Positions 1-10,185 of a stretch of 64,000 bases of DNA are shown piece by piece (the stretch's first letter is position 1; each line of letters begins with the position of its first letter). The notes under the pieces are model-generated. The model worked only from the letters and a program-made list of their open reading frames with translations. It made no database searches and was not told where the DNA came from. Position numbers and translations under genes: made by a program. Source of the stretch: Rattus norvegicus (taxonomy: Eukaryota; Chordata; Mammalia; Rodentia; Muridae). The stretch is from the NCBI RefSeq assembly GCF_036323735.1, contig NC_086034.1, forward strand, positions 36,573,939-36,637,938, in the 5' to 3' direction.

Positions 1-597
1 GACTGACTTAGTGATGTCTTGCTTTAATAATGTCAATGGGGGGAGGCTGATGATCATTTGCTTAGAAAGTTGATTGGGAGAGTGACAGATTTTAGGAATT
101 AAAAGTATTGACCTTGGAGATGGACTAGGGGATGTCAAAGTGACTGTGCCCATTTTGGTTTATTGAAAGCAATAAGTAAATCTATCCTTTAAATGGAAAA
201 AAAATTCTTGGTGTTTAGAGAATACTTAAACAAACCTATGTTTATGAGGCTATAAATTTAATTGTGTACATTAGCAATGTACAAACAAGAAAAATGCAAG
301 TTTAACATTTCAAATTTCTAATGGAAGAATAAGTTTGCAACCTAATTGTTCTTTTTGTGAAGATTATTTTTTGAAATACATTCAAATATATATCAATTAG
401 ATCTTGCACATGGAAATCTGGTCCTAGCTAAGTGGGTTTTATTAGAGAAACAAGTTGAATGAATGTTCTTAAATCAGTTTATCACATTACAAGTAAAGGC
501 ATGGATAAATTTATCCCAGAAAGAGCAGTAAGTCAGGCCAGAATGAAAAGACTAAAATGTAATACTCTGAGAGGGTTAGAGAAAATAGGAAGAGCTG
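1..597. other. unique AT-rich sequence, no gene seen
   Basis: No repeat, exon-like frame or RNA gene is recognisable here. A short open frame near 459-683 has no family resemblance and runs into a SINE, so it is treated as chance. Confidence 0.6.
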
Positions 598-733
598 GGA
601 TAAGTGAAATCGTTCACTGGGTAAATACACTGAGTGCCCAATTTACTGAGGTTGATCCCTGGGTCATACATGACCAAAAATGAAAACTGACTTCCACAAG
701 TTATCCTCTGATCTCTAGATGTCAGCAAACCAA

Positions 734-788
<55 letters not shown>
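598..788 (+). repeat. B4-type SINE with CA-repeat tail
   Basis: The stretch reads like a diverged B4 element (tRNA-like head fused to a B1-like tail). The tRNA-like part is near 610-670 ('gttgatccctgggtc'), followed by the typical 'cttccacaagttatcctctgatctct' region. It ends in an uninterrupted CA run at about 735-788, a common fate of B4 tails. The family name is from memory; no alignment was run. Confidence 0.6.
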
Positions 789-792
<4 letters not shown>

Positions 793-829
793 TAATTAAT
801 TTAATTAAAAGGTAAAGACAAAATAAAAA

Positions 830-1005
830 AAGAATAGCAGCCAGTAAAATTGCTCAGAGAGAACAGATGATGCTTGGATTCAGTTCTGATTCTCTGGACC
901 TAAAAGCAGAAGGAGAGGATCAACTCACAAGACTCATCCCTTGACCTTCACTTGCACGTTATGCCACAGAGGTGCAAACACAGATACTTATATTCAAACA
1001 CAGAT
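830..1005 (+). repeat. B4/RSINE1-like SINE, diverged
   Basis: It resembles the preceding SINE: a 'ttgctcagagagaac' head, then 'agaaggagaggatcaactcac', then 'ccttgaccttcacttgcacg' and a CA-containing end. It lies head-to-tail behind the first SINE in the same orientation, so the two may be independent insertions of one family. Confidence 0.5.
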
Positions 1006-1019
1006 AAACAGATTTTTTA

Positions 1020-1440
1020 ATTACTTATTTTTTACAGCCTAGTCATTACCCCCTCCTGGTCTGCCCTCCCACACTTCCTCATCTCAATCCTCACCCCAAC
1101 CTCTGTCTCAAGGCTCCCCACTCCCTGGGACCTCAAGTCTCTCTCAAGGGTTAAGTGCATCTGAGGTCAAAGCAGACAGTCCTCTGCTCTGTAGATGTCA
1201 GGGGCCTTGGACCACCTCTTGTATGCTGCCTAATGGTGCAGTGTCTGAGATATCTCAGGGATTGAATTTAGTTGAGACTGCTGGTAGTCTATGGGGTAGC
1301 CCTCCTTCTCAGCTTCTTCTGGGCTTTTCCTAATTCAACCACAGAGGTCTCTGACTTCAGTCCATTGACTGGGTATAAGTATCTGTGTCTGTCTCAGTCA
1401 TCTGCTTCTTAGGCTTCTCGGGGAATAGACATGCTAGATT
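1020..1440 (-). mobile_element. old L1 (Lx-type) 3' UTR fragment, antisense
   Basis: The sequence matches in order the L1 3'-UTR blocks at 26640-27080, 28690-29030 and 32060-32520. Shared landmarks are 'cctgggacctcaagtctct', 'gtatgctgcc', 'gttgagactgctgg', 'cctaattcaaccacag' and a 'gtctcagtca' type ending. The A-rich end is on the left, so the element points to the minus strand. It has no ORF2 and is heavily 5'-truncated. Confidence 0.7.
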
Positions 1441-1813
1441 GCCAAACAAAATTAATCCATGTAAAACATTTAAACTTTATTAATTCTTTGAGAATGTCAA
1501 ACAATACATTCAGATTATACTCACCCTTCTCTTTCAGCACCTCTCCGATTGACCACCACTTCCCTACCTGTCCAACTTTCTGTTCTCTTTCATTTTAAAC
1601 ATGTTGGGTCCAATTTGTGTTTGCACTTGGTCTTATGTGTTGGGCTACCCTGAAGTATTGTCTACCCATTATGTGCCATACCCTTGAAGAAAACTGTTCT
1701 CTAAATCCATTCTCAGAAGCCATCAGATTTGTGTCTAATCCCTTGCCCCAGTGCTGGGACTTTGTTTTCAATTCACATAGGCCTTGTGCATGTGGCTACA
1801 GTTGATATGAGTT

Positions 1814-1870
<57 letters not shown>

Positions 1871-2340
1871 TATGAATAGATTTCTTATTACTATCTACCA
1901 TCTGTAGGTCTTCAATCTGTCTGCTTTCTCTTTTGCAAAACTCCCTGTAACTATGTAGGAGGGCTGTGATATACATATCACATTTAGTGATGATCACTCT
2001 GCAAGTTATTGTTGTCTGAACAGAGTTGTTGCTGTCCGTGTTAATTGCCGTCTCCTTCAAAAGAAGCTTCTCTAATTACAGTTATATACGAGTAGTCTGT
2101 GGGTGAAACAATAAGTCATCAGGTGTCTATTTTAAACCTATCTTCATTTAACGAATAATTCTAGTATGTTCTTCATAGTCCTATAACATACCTAGGCACA
2201 GATTCTTCGACACATTAAGAGTGCCAGGTATGGGTTTTAAAATCTATCATAAAACAATTGATTATTCCTATTATTCCTGGGCCAATGATACAATGCACAA
2301 TGGGCACATCTTCACAGGAAAACATTAAAACAAAATCAAA
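1441..2340 (-). mobile_element. old murine L1 3'-end repeat (L1_Mur/Lx class), antisense
   Basis: The left edge 'tttattaattctttgagaatgtcaaacaatac' is the reverse complement of the L1 3' terminus seen in sense at 51150-51190. Later landmarks are 'gccatacccttgaagaaaactg', 'gtgctgggactttg', 'agaagcttctct', 'aataagtcatcagg' and 'agtgccaggtatggg'. A TG microsatellite at about 1815-1867 has expanded inside it. The class name is recalled, not searched. Confidence 0.55.
1815..1867. repeat. (TG)n microsatellite
   Basis: About 26 uninterrupted TG units, read directly, lying inside the old L1 3'-end copy. The minus-strand open frame through it encodes a Thr/His tract and is an artefact. Confidence 0.95.
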
Positions 2341-2442
2341 TGCTTAAGGGATAACAAGAACATAAACACACTCTATTTCAGTTGTATTTAATAGAGCTGT
2401 GATAGCTCAAACATTGGTTACCTTAATAAGAGAATGGAGCTT

Positions 2443-2456
2443 GTAACATTTTTTTC
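2443..2456. repeat. left target-site duplication of the full-length L1
   Basis: 'gtaacatttttttc' here is identical to 8770-8783. It abuts the A-rich tail of the L1 (T-rich on the + strand, 2457-2482). Confidence 0.9.
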
Positions 2457-2482
2457 CTTCTTTTTTTTTCTTTTTTTTTTTT

Positions 2483-3190
2483 ATTAACTTGAGTATTTCT
2501 TATATACATTTCGAGTGTTATTCCCTTACCCGGTTTTCAGGCAAACATCCCCCTCCCCCCTCCCCTTCCTTCTGCGTGTTCCCCTCCCAACCCTCCCCCC
2601 ATTGCCGCCCTCCCCCCAACAGTCTAGTTCACTGGGGGTTCAGTCTTAGCAGGACCCAGGGCTTCCACTTCCACTGGTGCTCTTACTAGGATATTCATTG
2701 CTACCTATGAGGTCAGAGTCCAGGGTCAGTCCATGTATAGTCTTTAGGTAGTGGCTTAGTCCCTAGAAGCTCTGGTTGCTTGGCATTGTTGTTCATAAGG
2801 GGTCTTGAGCTCCTTCAACCTCTTCGAGTTCTTTCTCTGATTCCTTCAACGGGGGTCCCGTTCTCAGTTCAGTGGTTTGCTGCTGGCATTCGCCTCTGTA
2901 TTTGCTGTATTCTGGCTGTGTCTCTCAGGAGCGATCTATATCCGGCTCCTGTTGGCCTGCACTTCTTGCTTCATCCATCTTGTCTAATTGGATGGCTGTA
3001 TATGCATGGGCCACATGTGGGGCAGGCTCTGAATGGGTGTTCCTTCTGTGTCTGTTTTAATCTTTGCCTCTCTATTCCTGCCAAGGGTATTCTTGTTCCC
3101 CTTTTAAAGAAGGAGTGAAGCATTCACATTTTGATCATCTGTCTTGAGTTTCATTTGTTCTAGGCATCTAGGGTAATTCAAGCATTTGGG
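2483..3190 (-). other. L1 3' UTR with polypurine tract
   Basis: This non-coding segment follows the ORF2 stop. On the L1 sense strand 2540-2620 is a long G-rich purine tract (C-rich on +: runs such as 'cccctcccccctcccc'), a hallmark of murine L1 3' UTRs with known potential to form G-quadruplexes. The next block ('gttcactgggggttcagtc') is shared almost exactly with the truncated copy at 16603-16962, which confirms subfamily identity. Confidence 0.85.
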
Positions 3191-6100
3191 CTAATAGCCA
3201 CTTATCAATGAGTGCATACCATGTATGTCTTTCTGTGATTGGGTTAGCTCACTCAGGATGATATTTTCCAGTTCCAACCATTTGCCTACGAATTTCATAA
3301 ACTCGTTGTTTTTGATAGCTGAGTAATATTCCATTGTGTAGATGTACCACATTTTCTGTATCCATTCCTCTGTTGAAGGGCATCTGGGTTCTTTCGAGCT
3401 TCTGGCTATTATAAATAAGGCTGCGATGAACATAGTGGAGCACGTGTCTTTTTTATACGTTGGGGCATCTTTTGGGTATATGCCCAAAAGAGGTATAGCT
3501 GGATCCTCAGGCAGTTCAATGTCCAATTTTCTGAGGAACCTCCAGACTGATTTCCAGAATGGTTGTACCAGTCTGCAATCCCACCAACAATGGAGGAGTG
3601 TTCCTCTTTCTCCGCATCCTCTCCAGCATCTGCTGTCACCTGAGTTTTTGATCTTAGCCATTCTCACTGGTGTGAGGTGAAATCTCAGGGTTGTTTTGAT
3701 TTGCATTTCCCTTATGACTAAAGATGTTGAACATTTCTTTAGGTGTTTCTCAGCCATTCGGCATTCTTCAGCTGTGAATTCTTTGTTTAGCTCTGAACCC
3801 CATTTTTTAATAGTGTTATTTGTCTCCCTGCGGTCTAACTTCTTGAGTTCTTTGTTTATTTTGGATATAAGGCCTCTATCTGTTGTAGGATTGGTAAAGA
3901 TCTTTTCCCAATCTGTTGGTCGCCGTTTTGTCCTAACCATAGTGCCCTTTGCCTTACAGAAGCTTTGCAGTTTTATGAGATCCCATTTGTCGATTCTTGA
4001 TCTTAGAGCATAAGCCATTGGTGTTTTGTTCAGGAAATTTTTTCCAGTGCCCATGTGTTCCAGATGCTTCCCTAGTTTTTCTTCTATTAGTTTGAGTGTG
4101 TCTGGTTTGATGTGGAGGTCCTTGATCCACTTGGACTTAAGCTTTGTACAGGGTGATAAGCATGGATCGATCTGCAGTCTTCTACATGTTGCCCTCCAGT
4201 TGAACCAGCACCATTTGCTGAAAATGCTATCTTTTTTCCATTGGATGGTTTTGGCTCCTTTGTCAAAAATCAAGTGACCATAGGTGTGTGGGTTCATTTC
4301 TGGGTCTTCAATTCTATTCCATTGGTCTATCTGTCTCTCTCTGTACAAATACCATACAGTTTTTATCACTATTGCTCTGTAATACTGATTGAGTTCAGGG
4401 ATAGTGATTCCCCCTGAAGTCCTTTTATTGTTGAGGATAGTTTTAGCTATCCTGGGTTTTTTGTTATTCCAGATGAATTTGCAAAGTATTCTGTCTAACT
4501 CTTTGAAGAATTGGATTGGTATTTTGATGGGGATTGCATTGAATCTGTAGATCGCTTTTGGTAAAATGGCCATCTTTACTATATTAATACTGCCAATCCA
4601 TGAGCATGGGAGATCTTTCCATCTTCTGAGGTCTTCTTCAATTTCCTTCTTCAGTGTCTTGAAGTTCTTATTGTACAGATCTATTACTTGCTTGGTTAAA
4701 GTCACACCGAGGTACTTTATATTATTTGGGTCTATTATGAAGGGTGTCGTTTCCCTAATTTCTTTCTCGGCTTGTTTCTCTTCTGTGTAGAGGAAGGCTA
4801 CTGATTTATTTGAGTTAATTTTATACCCAGCCACTTTGCTGAAGTTGCTTATAAGCTTTAGTAGTTCTCTGGTGGAACTTTTGGGATCGCGTAAATATAC
4901 TATCATATCATATGCAAATAGTGATATTTTGACTTCTTCTTTTCCAATCTGTATCCCCTTGACCTCCTTTTGTTGTCTGATTGCTCTGGCTAGAATATCA
5001 AGAACTATATTTAATAAGTAGGGAGAGAGTGGGCAGCCTTATCTAGTCCCTGATTTTAGTGGGATTGCTTCAAGTTTCTCTCCATTTAGTTTAATGTTAG
5101 CAACTGGTTTGCTGTATATGGCTTTTACTATGTTTAGGTATGGGCCTTGAATTCCTATTCTTTCCAGGACTTTTATCATGAAGGGGTGTTGAATTTTGTC
5201 AAATGCTTTCTCAGCATCTAATGAAATGATCATGTGGTTTTGTTCTTTCAGTTTGTTTATATAATGGATCACGTTGATGGTTTTCCGTATATTAAACCAT
5301 CCCTGCATGCCTGGGATGAAGCTTACTTGATCATGGTGGATGATTTGTTTTGATGTGCTCTTGGATTCGGTTTGCCAGAATTATATTGAGTATTTTTGTG
5401 TCGATATTCAAAAGGGAAATTGGTCTGAAGTTCTCTTTCTTTGTTGTGTCTTTGTGTGGTTTAGGTATAAGAGTCATTGTGGCTTCATAAAAGGAATTCG
5501 GTAGTGATCCATCTGTTTCAATTTTGTGGAATAGTTTGGATAATATTGGTATGAGGTCTTCTATGAAGGTTTGATAGAATTCTGCACTAAAGCCGTCTGG
5601 ACCTGGGCTCTTTTTTTTGGGAGACCTTTAATGACTGCTTCTATTTCCTTAGGAGTTATGGGGTTGTTTAACTGGTTTAATGCTCCTGATTTAACTTCGG
5701 TACCTGGTATCTGTCTAGGAAATTGTCCATTTCCTGTAGATTTTCAAGTTTTGTTGAATATAGGCTTTTATAGTAAGATCTGATGATTTTTTTAATTTCC
5801 TCTGAATCTGTAGTTATGTCTCCCTTTTCATTTCTGATTTTGTTAATTTGGACACACTCTCTGTGTCCTCTGGTTAGTCTGGCTAAGGGTTTATCTATCT
5901 TGTTGATTTTCTCAAAGAACAAACTTTTGGTTCTGTTGATTCTTTCTATGGTCCTTTTTCTTTCTACTTGGTTGATTTCAGCTCTGAGTTTGGTTATTTC
6001 CTGCCTTCTACTCCTCCTGGCTGTATTTGCTTCTTTTTGTTCTAGAGCTTTTAAGTGTGCTGTCAAGCTGCTGACATATGCTCTTTCCTGTTTCTTTCTG

Positions 6101-7070
6101 CAGGCACTCAGCGCTATGAGTTTTCCTCTTAGCACAGCTTTCATTGTGTCCCATAAGTTTGGGTATGTTGTACCTTCATTTTCATTAAATTCTAAAAAGT
6201 TTTTAATTTCTTTCTTTATTTCTTCCTTGACCAGGTTATCATTGAGTAGAGCATTGTTCAATTTCCACGTATATGTGGGCATTCTTCCCTTATTGTTATT
6301 GAAGACCAGTTTTAGGCCGTCGTGGTCTGATAGCACACATGGGATTATTTCTATCTTTCTGTACCTGTTGAGGCCTGTTTTTTGACCAATTATATGGTCA
6401 ATTTTGGAGAAAGTACCATGAGGAGCTTAGAAGAAGGTATATCCTTTTTTTAAGGATAGAATGTTCTATAACTATCCGTTAAATCCATTTGGCTCATGAC
6501 TTCTCTTAGGCTGTCTACGTCTCTGTTTAATTTCTGTTTCCATGATCTGTCCATTGATGAGAGTGGGGTGTTGAAATCTCCTACTATTATTGTGTGAGGT
6601 GCAATGTGTGTTTTGAGCTTTAGTAAGGTTTCTTTTACGTATGTAGGTGCTCTTGAATTTGGGGCATAGATATTTAGGATTGAGAGTTCATCTTGGTGGA
6701 TTTTTCCTTTGATGAATATGAAGTGTCCTTCCTTATCTTTTTTGATGAATTTTAGTTGGAAATTGATTTTATTTGATATTAGAATGGCTACTCTAGCTTG
6801 CTTCTTCTGACCATTTGCTTGGAAAGTTGTTTTCCAGCCTTTCACTCTGAGGTAGTGTCTGTCTTTGTCTCTGAGGTGTGTTTCCTGTAGGCAGCAGAAT
6901 GCAGGGTCCTCGTTGCGTATCCAGTTTGTTAATCTATGTCTTTTTATTGGGGAGTTGAGGCCATTGATGTTGAGAGATATTAAGGAATAGTGATTATTGC
7001 TTCCTGTTATATTCCTATTTGGATGTGATGTTATGTTTGTGTGCTTTTCTTCTCTTTGTTTTGTTGCCAA
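3191..7070 (-). pseudogene. L1 ORF2 (endonuclease-reverse transcriptase), broken
   Basis: ORF2 protein nicks target DNA and reverse-transcribes L1 RNA at the nick. Reading on the minus strand, 6450-7070 encodes the APE-type endonuclease with SLNINGL (N34), QETH (E63), YAPN (Y135) and GDFNTP (D165, N167). The SDH motif ('LSDHDG') follows just inside 6336. RT motif A ('SLDAEKAFDKIQ') lies within 5039-5308. The last 616 codons (3191-5038) cover the rest of RT and the C-terminal Cys knuckle (C-x3-C-x7-H-x4-C), ending in the usual SLISGY. Breaks: one-base loss near 6444-6452, TAA at 6427-6429, one-base loss near 5672-5680, one extra base near 5341-5350, TAA at 5039-5041. The RT FADD box reads FAYD (4907-4918), losing a metal-binding aspartate. 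The apparent start is TTG, not ATG. It lies 5 bp downstream of the ORF1 stop. Confidence 0.93.
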
Positions 7071-7075
7071 GACGA

Positions 7076-8200
7076 TTAGTTTCTTGCTTCTTCTAGGGTA
7101 TAGCTTGCCTCATTATGTTGGGCTTTACCATTTATTATCCTTTGTAGTGCTGGATTTGTAGAAAGATATTGTGTAAATTTGGTTTTGTCATGGAATATCT
7201 TGGTTTCTCCATCTATGTTAATTGAGAGTTTTGCAGGATACAGTAACCTGGGCTGGCATTTGTGTTCTCTTAGGGTCTGTATGACATCAGTCCAGGATCT
7301 TCTGGCCTTCGTTGTTTCTGGCGAAAAGTCTCGTGTGATTCTGATAGGTCTGCCTTTATATGTTACTTGACCTTTTTCCCTTACTGCTTTTAATATTCTT
7401 TCTTTATTTTGTGCGTTTTGTGTTTTGACTATTATGTGACGGGAGGTGTTTCTTTTCTGGTCCAATCTATTTGGAGTTCTGTAGGCTTCTTGTATGACTA
7501 TGGGTATCTCTTTTTTTAGGTTAGGGAAGTTTTCTTCTATGATTTTGTTGAAGATATTTACTGGTCCTTTGAGCTGGGAGTCTTCACTCTCTTCTATACC
7601 TATTATCCTTAGGTTTGATCTTCTCATTGAGTCCTGGATTTCCTGTATGTTTTGGACCAGTAGCTTTTTCTGCTTTACATTATCTTTGACAGTTGAGTCA
7701 ATGATTTCTATGGAATCATCTGCTCCTGAGATTCTCTCTTCCATCTCTTGTATTCTGTTGGTGAAGCTTGTATCTACAGCTCCTTGTCTCTTCTTTTGGT
7801 TTTCTATATCCAGGGTTGTTTCCATGTGTTCTTTCTTGAATGCTTCTATTTCCATTTTTAATTCCTTCATCTGTTTGATTGTGTTTTCCTGGAATTCTTT
7901 CAGGGATTTTTGTGTCTCCTCTCTATGGGCTTCTACTTGTTTATTTATGTTTTCCTGGAATTCTTTCAGGAATTTTTGCGATTCCTCTCTGTAGGCTTCT
8001 ACTTGTTCTCTAAGGGAGTTCTTCACATCTTTCTTGAAGTCCTCCAGCATCATGATCAAATATGATTTTGAAACTAGATCTTGCTTTTCTGGTGTGTTTG
8101 GATATTCCATGTTTGTTTTGATGGGAGAATTGGGCTCCGTTGGTGCCATGTAGTCTTGGTTTCTGTTGCTTGGGTTCCTGTGCTTTCCTCTCGCCATCAT
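7076..8200 (-). CDS. L1 ORF1 protein (trimeric RNA-binding chaperone), intact
   Basis: The frame encodes 374 residues, close to the usual murine L1 ORF1p length, with no stop or frameshift. ORF1p coats L1 RNA in cytoplasmic particles and acts as a nucleic-acid chaperone during retrotransposition. Visible order: basic disordered N-terminus (1-50, MMARGKHRN start); coiled coil (about 51-185) with a 22-residue direct duplication at 66-87 and 88-109 (QVEA-REE-QK-LKEFQEN); RRM (about 190-285) with strand motifs SNLRIIGI (195-202) and SRHIIVKT (253-260); C-terminal domain (about 290-374) with RRSW at 300-303. Two tandem ATGs open the frame; the second has A at -3 and G at +4. ORF2 follows after 5 bp, as in a bicistronic L1 RNA. 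Whether it is expressed cannot be seen from sequence. Confidence 0.93.
   Translation of the reverse strand: MMARGKHRNPSNRNQDYMAPTEPNSPIKTNMEYPNTPEKQDLVSKSYLIMMLEDFKKDVKNSLREQVEAYREESQKFLKEFQENINKQVEAHREETQKSLKEFQENTIKQMKELKMEIEAFKKEHMETTLDIENQKKRQGAVDTSFTNRIQEMEERISGADDSIEIIDSTVKDNVKQKKLLVQNIQEIQDSMRRSNLRIIGIEESEDSQLKGPVNIFNKIIEENFPNLKKEIPIVIQEAYRTPNRLDQKRNTSRHIIVKTQNAQNKERILKAVREKGQVTYKGRPIRITRDFSPETTKARRSWTDVIQTLREHKCQPRLLYPAKLSINIDGETKIFHDKTKFTQYLSTNPALQRIINGKAQHNEASYTLEEARN
7884..8015 (-). repeat. 66-bp tandem duplication in the ORF1 coiled coil
   Basis: 'ttttcctggaattctttcag' recurs at 7884 and 7950, exactly 66 bp (22 codons) apart, with the intervening units mostly alike. It keeps frame and adds about three heptads. 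Length variation at this site is known for murine L1s; a 66-bp unit fits rat. Confidence 0.85.
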
Positions 8201-8769
8201 ATTATCTCTAGTGTTACTTTGTTCTGCTATTTCTGACAGTGGCTAGACTGTCCTATAAGCCTGTGTGTCAGGAGTGCTGTAGACCTGTTTTCCTCTTTTC
8301 TTTCAGCCAGTTATGGGGACAGCGTGTTCTGCTTTCGGGCGTGTAGTTTTCCCTATCTACAGGTCTTCAGCTGTTCCTGTGGGCCTGTGTCTTGAGTTCA
8401 CCAGGCAGGTCACTTGCAGCAGAAAAGTTGGTCTTACCTGTGGTCCTGAGGCTCAAGTTTGCTCGCGGGGTGCTACCCACGAGCTCTCTGTGGCGGCAGC
8501 AACCAGGAAGATCTGCGCTGCCGTTTCCGGGAGCTTCAGTGCACCAGGGTTCCAGATGGCATTTGGTGTTTTCCTCTGGCGTCTGAGATGTGTGTGCAGA
8601 GTGCAGTCTCTTCTGGTTTCCTAGGCATGTCTGCCTCTCTGAAGCTTTAGCTCTCCCTCCCACGGGATTTGGGTGCAGAGAACTGTTTATCCGGTCTGTT
8701 TCCTTCAGGTTCCAGCGATGTCTCAGGCGCAGGGGTCCTGCCTCTCCTGGGCCCTCCCCCACGGGAAAA
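8201..8769 (-). promoter_or_regulatory. L1 5' UTR / internal promoter region
   Basis: 569 bp lie between the 5' end of the insertion and the ORF1 start, clearly richer in G+C than the flanks. As with other L1s it should carry an internal RNA polymerase II promoter for minus-strand transcription; this is inference. No monomer tandem array is seen. A 131-codon sense frame (8367-8762) spans most of it but opens with GTG rather than ATG. Confidence 0.75.
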
Positions 8770-8783
8770 GTAACATTTTTTTC
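8770..8783. repeat. right target-site duplication of the full-length L1
   Basis: 'gtaacatttttttc' is identical to 2443-2456 and marks the 5' edge of the L1. Confidence 0.9.
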
Positions 8784-8834
8784 TAAGAGAACTGTTACTA
8801 TAAAAAGGATTTTAATATAAAGGTTATATAGATA

Positions 8835-9057
8835 TTGTGGCTAGACAGATGGCTCAGATTTAAGATCACCTACTACTCTTGCAAAAGGTACATTTGTTTC
8901 TCAGAACTAACATGTTGGGTCACAACTACCTGTAACTCCAATTCCAGGGAATAAAATACCCACTTCTGGTCTCCGTGTGTTCCTGCTGTGTGTGGTACAC
9001 ATAGAGTACGGTACACTTATACATAGACACATAAATGAAAAATTAAAAAAAATCTTT
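8835..9057 (+). repeat. B3-type SINE
   Basis: It has a tRNA-like head ('ggctagacagatggctcag'), then 'ctcttgcaaaaggt', 'ctgtaactccaattccaggg', a 'cttctggtct' block and an A-rich tail with 'aaaaattaaaaaaaatc'. These are B3/B2 landmarks in order. It lies about 50 bp beyond the L1 5' edge. Confidence 0.7.
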
Positions 9058-10185
9058 ATATGGTTTAAAGAGAGTATTTTAAATATATACATATACTTTA
9101 CACAGATAAATACACATGTGAAAATTGAAATGTAGAAAGAATTAATTGAAGACATCTGTATTTACAAAAAAGTTAAAACCATCAATGGATAGACAATGTT
9201 CGGGTCTTGAAAAGTAGAAGATCTATAAACTATATGTAAAGCTAAATTTTGTTGTAAGTATAAATTTTGCTCGCATTTTAACATTAGAAGTACAGAACTG
9301 TAGTGAGTAGTAGCACTGATATAATTAGAGACTTCTTTGTAATGGAGAAAGGCATTCCTCCAAAGAAGATAGGATAGATTGGTGAACTTAGAAGAGTGAA
9401 GCAAATTACAGTGCATGTTGTAAGAAAATGCTTTTACTGTTAAAAGCAGGTGCCATTTTAAATAATCTAGGAGTGGTCTAATTTGTTCCACCGAAGCAGG
9501 CAATCTTCAATCTTAAAAAGAAATGTTTGTGATGGCCTAGCAAGATAGCTGGGAAGATATTATATCAGGTTAGAGTGCTATATTTGAAAGTGTACAATCC
9601 TTACAACAGAGTGAGTATGTTTAAGTAAAAGAAATAGCATGAAATCTGTTCAAAATAAGTTTGTTTGAAGAAAGTATATGGGACCTGTGAGAGGTTTAAA
9701 GTAGCATATAATTATTTAAATCAGAGTAAGTGGACAGAGTGGGAACTGCTCTGCAGCTACTTTTAGATAAGAACATCCATGAACATGCTGTACATATAAA
9801 AACTACATGTGTTAGCACTATAAGAAAATATTATTACTTCAAATACTATCTAATAATTAAAACTAAATCTTTGAGAGAATGATTATATATGATGATTCTG
9901 TTTAAACTTGTGTAGTCCTCACGATTACAAGATCTCTAATGTCTTTCTGGATATGAGAGGAAGAACAGGATTGAAGAAGAGATTGTTTAAGATGAAAGTC
10001 TGAAAGAATGGGGAATAAAAGAAGCTGTGGGATTGTGAAAAGAGGGTTTATGATTATGCATAGAACTGACAATAATACCACGAGTCTTTATGATGCTAAA
10101 ACTTCTAGATTGTTAGTAAAAGATAGATGCTAGAATAATGTTCCATTGGAGGTTTCTCGAAAGGGAGGCAGATAAGCATGCAGGC
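9058..10185. other. unique AT-rich sequence
   Basis: No gene, SINE or LINE is recognised. Short open frames here (for example 9162-9503 on the minus strand) show no domain or composition bias and are treated as chance. Confidence 0.5.

Larger units (their letters stand above)
2457..8769 (-). mobile_element. full-length rat LINE-1 retrotransposon, antisense
   Basis: A complete L1 of about 6.3 kb on the minus strand: 5' UTR (8201-8769), ORF1 (7076-8200), ORF2 (3191-7070), 3' UTR (about 2483-3190) and an A-rich tail (2457-2482). It is bounded by perfect 14-bp target-site duplications, so it is a full-length insertion made by target-primed reverse transcription. On the + strand the duplication ends in a T run followed by C then TAA, a relaxed form of the L1 endonuclease TTTT/AA site. 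ORF1 is open but ORF2 carries several disabling lesions, so the copy cannot move by itself. Its RNA could still supply ORF1 protein if transcribed. Perfect duplications and low decay make it much younger than the other L1 pieces here, apart from the similar short one at 16603-16962. Confidence 0.95.

Noticed and set aside
1773..2060. Minus-strand frame with a Thr/His tract
   Set aside because: Translation of a (TG)n microsatellite inside an old L1 3' end.
5783..6385. 200-residue + strand hydrophobic frame
   Set aside because: It is the antisense shadow of L1 ORF2; the hydrophobic bias comes from Lys/Glu/Asn-rich codons on the other strand.
7494..7994. 166-residue + strand frame
   Set aside because: Antisense shadow of the intact ORF1 coiled coil.
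2457..8769. Endogenous retrovirus
   Set aside because: No LTRs, gag or protease. ORF1/ORF2 layout, A-rich tail and 14-bp duplications are those of a LINE.
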